From the NCBI GenBank assembly GCA_910584145.1, contig CAJTXX010000044.1:1-19182 (forward strand): a stretch of DNA of 19,182 nucleotides. Reading direction: 5' to 3'. Shown here piece by piece: positions 15,622 to 19,182 of this stretch. The position numbers and the translations under genes are program-made. The notes beneath the pieces were generated by a model. The model had not been told where the DNA came from. It saw nothing but the letters and a program-made list of their open reading frames with translations, and searched no databases. Each line of letters starts with the position of its first letter. Positions within the stretch are counted from its first letter, which is position 1. The DNA is from an uncultured Eggerthellaceae bacterium (lineage in GTDB: Bacteria; Actinomycetota; Coriobacteriia; Coriobacteriales; Eggerthellaceae).

Positions 15622-16701
15622 CTACGAGACTGTCGCTATAAGTTCCTCAAAGAGACGCCTCAAATCGCCTTCATCTTTAAACTCTATCTCGATCTTATTC
15701 TTCCCATTCGTGGATTTAACTTTAACGGGAGTTTTCAGAACGTCCTTCAAAGCCTTCGCTACTGTCTTATAGGTAGGCGGCAGCGGCTCCTTCGCTCTGC
15801 TCCTCTCACCGGGTTTTATCGACATCAACCGTGCGAGTGATTCCGTCTCCCGAACCGTCAGTTTCTTCTCTTTGAGCTTCTCTGTCAGTTTTTCGCGTGC
15901 TTCCTTTGACTGGAGAGACAGGATAGCGCGAGCATGACCTGCGGTTATCTTATCCTCGAACAGAAGCTGCTGGGCATCTTCCGGCAAATCGAGAAGACGC
16001 AGAGCATTCGCGACGGTAGAACGACCTTTCGACATAGACTGAGCTATATCGGCCTGTGTCATCTTCTTCCGATCCATGAGACGCTTATAGCCATACGCCT
16101 CTTCGATCGGGTTCAGATCAGAACGCTGAACATTCTCAACGAGCGCAAGCTCTAGAGCACGATCATCATCAACCTCTCTGATACGGATAGGCACCTTCTC
16201 GATACCAGCCAGCTTACAAGCCTGCCAACGACGCTCGCCCGCGATTATCTGATATTTACCGGCACCGAACGGACGCACAAGGATCGGCTGGAGCAACCCG
16301 TCGCGCTCGATGGACTTCGCCAATTCTTCAAGCTCATCTTCCTTGAAATTAGTGCGCGGCTGATCGGGGTTAGGAGAGATATCATCAAGAGACACCTCAT
16401 CAAGCCCTCGCTTAGCTGCCGCGATAAGATCAGCTTCAGTAAGAGAACCCGTCTCCTTTGATGGTTCCTGAGCAGGAGGAACTGTCTCAACTACCTGTCG
16501 AGCTGCTTCCTTCACTGTCTCATTCAGAGATTCCGAACTTTGCGGCTGAGAAAATGTTTCACGTGAAACATTCGAATAATCGAGGTCTTCCTCATATTCA
16601 ACATGCTCGCGATTCGTCGTTCGCCCTTGAGGAGGCTCAACAGGGCCGCCCATCAAAGAGCTCAACCCACGACCAAGACCGCTCCTTACCGTTTTAGCCA
16701 C
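15622..16701 (-). CDS. parB: Chromosome-partitioning protein ParB
   Basis: A 359-residue ParB/Spo0J-type CTPase clamp that binds parS, slides along DNA and recruits SMC. The N-terminal GLGRGLSSLMGG is the usual ParA-contact segment. An acidic/Gln-rich linker (20-100) carries parS site 8, translated as NVSRETF (44-50). The ParB/Srx domain has DISPNPDQPR, GLLQPILVRP, GERRWQ (155-160; the family usually has Arg where Gln160 stands) and ENVQRSDLNPIEEA (189-202). The DNA-binding helix-turn-helix is MTQADIAQSMSKGRSTVANALRLL, split around 214-236, and a C-terminal dimerisation domain ends the chain. It starts with GTG at 16701, overlapping the parA stop by 8 bp with AAGGAA upstream, so it is translationally coupled to parA. 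Confidence 0.97.
   Translation of the reverse strand: MAKTVRSGLGRGLSSLMGGPVEPPQGRTTNREHVEYEEDLDYSNVSRETFSQPQSSESLNETVKEAARQVVETVPPAQEPSKETGSLTEADLIAAAKRGLDEVSLDDISPNPDQPRTNFKEDELEELAKSIERDGLLQPILVRPFGAGKYQIIAGERRWQACKLAGIEKVPIRIREVDDDRALELALVENVQRSDLNPIEEAYGYKRLMDRKKMTQADIAQSMSKGRSTVANALRLLDLPEDAQQLLFEDKITAGHARAILSLQSKEAREKLTEKLKEKKLTVRETESLARLMSIKPGERSRAKEPLPPTYKTVAKALKDVLKTPVKVKSTNGKNKIEIEFKDEGDLRRLFEELIATVS
16553..16572. other. parS: parS site 8, inside parB
   Basis: Exact core at 16555-16570 with 2-bp mirrored arms. It lies within the parB linker codons and is read as NVSRETF, so the protein carries its own binding site in its gene. Confidence 0.95.
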
Positions 16702-17638
16702 GTTCTATCACTTCCTTAGCGAGTTCCATATATGCGACCGCGCCTTTTCCGCGGGGTTCATATTCCGTGATCGGCTGCCCAAACGAGGGGGCCTCAGACA
16801 ATTTCACCGTACGAGGGATGATGGTATTGAACACGATACGGCCAAAATACCCTTTCACCTCATCGACTACCTGGTTCGAGAGTGTTGTGCGCCCGTCATA
16901 CATAGTCAGGAGCACACCGTAGATGTCGAGCGTCGGATTCAACCGAGATTTGACACGTTTCATTGATTCAAGGAGTTTTGTCACACCTTCCAATGCATAG
17001 AACTCGCACTGGATAGGTATGAGCAACTTATCCGCTGCAACAAGAGCATTAACAGTAAGAAGACCCAAAGAGGGAGGGCAATCTATCAAGATGAAATCGT
17101 ATTTCCCTCGCATCTGCCCCACGGCGTCTTTTAGACGATTCTCACGCGCCATCTCCGAGACAAGCTCAACCTCTGCACCTGCAAGATTGATCATTGCCGG
17201 CACAACATCGAGCCCCGGGCAGACATCAGGGATTATCACGTCTTCTATCGGGCAATCTGCAAGGATGACATCATAGATACACTGATTTACCAGCGATTTC
17301 TCGATACCTAGACCGCTCGAAGAATTCCCCTGAGGGTCGAGATCGACCAGAAGCACCTGCTTACCCATCTCTCCCAACGCAGCAGCGAGATTCACAGCAG
17401 TTGTCGACTTGCCAACTCCGCCTTTCTGGTTGATTATCGCGATTATCTTCGTTTGCCCGATAACACGACCAGCAGGTTTCTTATCCTTATAAGATTTGAT
17501 CTGCCTGTGAGACGATACATCCTCCTGCGAAGGTACGATGTCTCGGATGATAACTTCAGCTTCTTCTATATCTTCAGGAAGATCTTCGACTGGAGCTACC
17601 TTGGTGTTTCGTTGATTCCGGCTATCTAGCAAGCCCAT
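16694..17638 (-). CDS. parA: Chromosome-partitioning ATPase ParA (Soj)
   Basis: A 314-residue deviant Walker ATPase that moves ParB-parS complexes. P-loop QKGGVGKSTT (Lys72, Lys77), Walker A' VLLVDLDPQGN (Asp99), Walker B FILIDCPPSLGL and the C-terminal PRTVKLSEAPSFGQPI are all present. The first 62 residues are a charged extension before the ATPase fold. The start at 17638 (MGLLDSRNQ) is preferred because AAAGGGG lies 6 bases upstream; the longer frame to 17767 merely translates parS sites 9 and 10. Its likely promoter at 17668-17676 has its -35 region inside parS site 9, suggesting ParB feedback. The gene overlaps parB. Confidence 0.97.
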   Translation of the reverse strand: MGLLDSRNQRNTKVAPVEDLPEDIEEAEVIIRDIVPSQEDVSSHRQIKSYKDKKPAGRVIGQTKIIAIINQKGGVGKSTTAVNLAAALGEMGKQVLLVDLDPQGNSSSGLGIEKSLVNQCIYDVILADCPIEDVIIPDVCPGLDVVPAMINLAGAEVELVSEMARENRLKDAVGQMRGKYDFILIDCPPSLGLLTVNALVAADKLLIPIQCEFYALEGVTKLLESMKRVKSRLNPTLDIYGVLLTMYDGRTTLSNQVVDEVKGYFGRIVFNTIIPRTVKLSEAPSFGQPITEYEPRGKGAVAYMELAKEVIERG

Positions 17639-17667
17639 ATATACCCCTTTCAAGGTTGCTTTCGACG

Positions 17668-17676
17668 AGTATAACA
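17668..17676 (-). promoter_or_regulatory. Extended -10 promoter of parA-parB
   Basis: On the minus strand, TGT-TATACT (17676-17668) within TTTGTTATACT. Start near 17661 gives a leader of about 23 bases with the AAAGGGG site. The -35 region falls at about 17690-17696, at the edge of parS site 9 (17690-17711). ParB on that site should compete with RNA polymerase. Confidence 0.55.
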
Positions 17677-17689
17677 AACGATTCGAAAG

Positions 17690-17711
17690 AAATGTTTCAC
17701 GTGAAACATTT
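17690..17711. other. parS: parS site 9, 22-bp palindrome at the parA promoter
   Basis: Exact core at 17693-17708 with 3-bp mirrored arms (AAA / TTT). It overlaps the predicted -35 region of the parA-parB promoter. Confidence 0.95.
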
Positions 17712-17742
17712 GGAATCGCTGGCTTGCGCGTGCGGAGGGGTA

Positions 17743-17774
17743 ACTGAGAATGTTTCACGTGAAACATTCTCAGT
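17743..17774. other. parS: parS site 10, 32-bp perfect palindrome over the DUF559 stop codon
   Basis: Exact core at 17751-17766 with 8-bp mirrored arms (ACTGAGAA / TTCTCAGT). The TGA stop of the DUF559 gene (17772-17770, minus) lies within an arm. No T-run follows on the minus strand, so any terminator role would rest on the hairpin or bound ParB. Confidence 0.95.
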
Positions 17775-18171
17775 GTTTTGCTAATAGCTTAGAGAAGGAA
17801 GCTGAGCGAGTATCATTACGGCGCTTCTGAACAGCCTCATCAATAGCGATACAAACACCTTCAAATGATTCTACAACATCAACGTTGGAAAATCGTAGTA
17901 CCTCGATCTCTTCCATCTCAAGGAATTGGGTCCTTATCTCGTCATACTTTTGTGCGTTGCCTACATAGTGGGTATCGCCATCCAACTCGATACATAACCT
18001 CACCTGGTTACAGTAGAAATCAAGTATGTAGTTGCCCACAACTTTCTGCGCGCGAAATGGTGGTTTATATTCGCAGAGAAAACCGAACCAGAGCTTCCTC
18101 TCACACCATGTCATATTCCTTCGTAAGTTCTGAGCTCGCTCGGCCATGATACTGCGCCTAGTCTTGCACAT
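17770..18171 (-). CDS. DUF559 family protein, PD-(D/E)XK nuclease-like (Vsr fold)
   Basis: A 133-residue protein of the DUF559 family, distantly related to very-short-patch repair endonucleases. Visible hallmarks: AQNLRRNMTWCERKLWFGF (13-31), FRAQKVVGNYILDFYC (39-54) with candidate catalytic Asp51, CIELDGDTHY (60-69) with Glu62 and Asp64, and EVLRFSNVDVVESFEGV. I chose the ATG at 18171 over the in-frame ATG at 18222 because AAGGAGG sits 7 bases upstream of it, the strongest ribosome-binding site in the window. It lies between rsmG and parA, where this family is not a usual resident. Its stop codon is inside parS palindrome 10. Biological role is unproven; such genes are often transferred. Confidence 0.88.
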   Translation of the reverse strand: MCKTRRSIMAERAQNLRRNMTWCERKLWFGFLCEYKPPFRAQKVVGNYILDFYCNQVRLCIELDGDTHYVGNAQKYDEIRTQFLEMEEIEVLRFSNVDVVESFEGVCIAIDEAVQKRRNDTRSASFSKLLAKH

Positions 18172-18343
18172 GGCATCTCCTCCTTCTATCTCTATAGGAA
18201 GTGTAACCATCCCGTCTGACACCTAAATGACCTAACTGCGTATCTGGTCGCTATGCGAGCTGACATATTTCTTATATGAATGCGATTCCTACTTATATAG
18301 GTTTCTCTCCCGGAAGCGATATCAAGTTATACAGAAAGCTTTC

Positions 18344-18385
18344 ATGCATCTAAGAATGTTTCACGTGAAACATTCTTAGATGCAT
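18344..18385. other. parS: parS site 11, 42-bp perfect palindrome
   Basis: Exact core at 18357-18372 with 13-bp mirrored arms (ATGCATCTAAGAA and its complement). This is the longest perfect palindrome in the window. Confidence 0.95.
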
Positions 18386-18391
18386 ACCGGT

Positions 18392-18431
18392 ATCTCTCCC
18401 AAATGTTTCACGTGAAACATTTGGGAGAGAT
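18392..18431. other. parS: parS site 12, 40-bp perfect palindrome
   Basis: Exact core at 18404-18419 with 12-bp mirrored arms (ATCTCTCCCAAA / TTTGGGAGAGAT). It lies 47 bp (centre to centre) from site 11. Its right half is repeated at site 13. Confidence 0.95.
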
Positions 18432-18504
18432 CATAGGTAGAATAGAGAGAAAACAATAGATGTATGGGTATTCGATTGTTTCACGTGAAACATTTGGGAG
18501 AGAT
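18404..18504 (+). repeat. 28-bp direct repeat carrying parS and the rsmG ribosome-binding site
   Basis: Positions 18404-18431 and 18477-18504 are identical over 28 bases: the parS core followed by TTTGGGAGAGAT. The period is 73 bp. The second copy supplies the GGGAG ribosome-binding sequence of rsmG. Confidence 0.95.
18477..18492. other. parS: parS site 13, in the rsmG leader
   Basis: Exact core with no mirrored left arm. It ends just before the TTTGGGAGAGAT that contains the rsmG ribosome-binding site, 14 bases before the start codon. Confidence 0.95.
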
Positions 18505-18506
18505 TT

Positions 18507-19154
18507 ATGAACGACTTACTAGAATCTTATCTTTCAGCGGTTTTGAGGGAAAACGAGAAGATTAATCTGACGAACATCAGAGATCACTCAGTAGCTCGAA
18601 TACTCCATCTAGAAGATTCACTCGCTGCGCTTGACGAATTGAACCGAGCGCCTGAAGGTCTGTATGGAGATTTAGGCTCTGGCGGAGGCTTCCCTGGGGT
18701 ACCCTTGGCGATAGCTTCAGGGCGTACAACTATGTTGATAGACTCCGTAAAGAAGAAGATGGCTGTTGTTGGTTCTATCGTCCAGGAAATAGGACTTGAC
18801 CAGCAGATATCTCTTTATGATAAGAGAATCGAAGAGCTGGCACAGGAAAAACCTGCTGCATTTTCGGTGCTCACTGCTCGCGCTTTGTCTTCTCTTCCAT
18901 CACTCCTGGAACTTGCTTCTCCTCTTCTAAAGCAAGATGGCCAATTAATCTGCTTGAAAGCTCATACTGACGAGGAGCTGGAACGCGCTAGAACGATAGA
19001 GGCTCAAACAGGAATGAGATTCATAGCTAAACGGAGCTTCTATCTCAGTGATAATAAATCCTACCGAGAGATCATAGTATTCGAGAAGAGTTCTACACCT
19101 ACAACGAAACTACCTCGCCGTATCGGCTTAGCACAGAAGAAGCCACTCGCATAG
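18507..19154 (+). CDS. rsmG: 16S rRNA (guanine527-N7)-methyltransferase RsmG (GidB)
   Basis: A 215-residue SAM-dependent methyltransferase acting on G527 in the 530 loop of 16S rRNA; loss in other bacteria gives low-level streptomycin resistance. Motifs: NEKINLTNIRD (16-26), HLEDSLAALDEL (34-45), SAM-binding GDLGSGGGFPGVPLAI (54-69), VKKKMAVV (81-88) and TARALSSLPSLLELA (123-137). The Lys/Arg-rich tail LPRRIGLAQKKPLA is typical. Start 18507 has GGGAG about 8 bases upstream, directly after parS site 13. It reads away from parA; in many bacteria it is collinear with parA-parB. The TAG stop (19152-19154) enters parS palindrome 14. Confidence 0.96.
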   Translation: MNDLLESYLSAVLRENEKINLTNIRDHSVARILHLEDSLAALDELNRAPEGLYGDLGSGGGFPGVPLAIASGRTTMLIDSVKKKMAVVGSIVQEIGLDQQISLYDKRIEELAQEKPAAFSVLTARALSSLPSLLELASPLLKQDGQLICLKAHTDEELERARTIEAQTGMRFIAKRSFYLSDNKSYREIIVFEKSSTPTTKLPRRIGLAQKKPLA

Positions 19155-19180
19155 GAAATGTTTCACGTGAAACATTTCCT
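19153..19180. other. parS: parS site 14, 28-bp perfect palindrome at the end of rsmG
   Basis: Exact core at 19159-19174 with 6-bp mirrored arms (AGGAAA / TTTCCT). The left arm starts within the rsmG stop codon. The window ends 2 bases later, so a T-run cannot be assessed. Confidence 0.95.
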
Positions 19181-19182
19181 TC

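Larger units (their letters stand above)
18172..18506. other. Divergent DUF559 / rsmG intergenic region with three parS sites
   Basis: This 335-bp gap holds parS sites 11, 12 and 13 and a 28-bp direct repeat. Candidate plus-strand -10 boxes for rsmG are TATACA (18328-18333), upstream of all three sites, and TAGAAT (18438-18443), between sites 12 and 13; neither has a clear -35 box. I could not identify a convincing promoter for the DUF559 gene. Confidence 0.7.

Noticed and set aside
17639..17767. Longer parA product beginning MFHVKH
   Set aside because: The extra 43 residues are parS sites 9 and 10 translated; the ATG at 17638 has a strong AAAGGGG site.
13995..19180. CRISPR-like array (repeated palindrome with unique spacers)
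   Set aside because: Spacing is irregular, genes lie between copies, no cas genes, and the repeat is exactly the ParB-binding parS core.
434..19180. Insertion-sequence ends or a transposon made of the repeated palindromes
   Set aside because: No transposase in the window, no target-site duplications seen, and arms differ at every copy.

Overview
The window looks like origin-proximal chromosome of a Coriobacteriia actinobacterium, most likely the Eggerthellaceae. That placement is inferred from gene content, from the actinobacterial flavour of the GC-rich half, and from the general rule that rsmG, parA and parB lie near oriC. No rRNA, dnaA or species marker is present to settle it.

Positions 1-12600 are GC-rich and ordinary in style. 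They hold a repeat-bearing stretch with one isolated parS site, a lipoprotein cyclophilin (568-1299), a short-repeat stretch, a tRNA-Thr(CGT) on the minus strand, and a hybrid sensor histidine kinase (1814-3676). A minus-strand run follows: DinG-type exonuclease/helicase (11789-8337), a membrane-anchored helical protein (8303-6879) and a membrane protein built on a degenerate M28 peptidase fold (6795-3853). A tail-anchored protein of unknown function (11925-12560) is read divergently from dinG.

From about 12700 the DNA becomes clearly poorer in GC and carries housekeeping and segregation genes: ddl (minus), rlmN (plus), parB and parA (minus, overlapping by 8 bp), a DUF559 nuclease-like gene (minus) and rsmG (plus, reaching almost to the window end).

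The outstanding feature is a cluster of ParB-binding sites, core TGTTTCACGTGAAACA. There are fourteen in the window (thirteen exact, one with a single substitution), and thirteen of these fall within about 5.2 kb (14000-19174) around parAB. Most are not bare 16-mers. Their flanks continue as perfect inverted repeats up to 42 bp long, with arm sequences private to each site. Several arms absorb the stop codon of the adjacent gene, one has a U-tract and looks like the rlmN terminator, one is translated inside parB, one covers the -35 region of the likely parA promoter, and one abuts the rsmG ribosome-binding site and is duplicated 73 bp upstream.

ParA (ATPase) and ParB (CTPase clamp) would load at this array to segregate the origin. 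The array also appears to be woven into transcription start and stop signals of the surrounding genes. The array and its extended palindromes are the best candidate here for something not well described.
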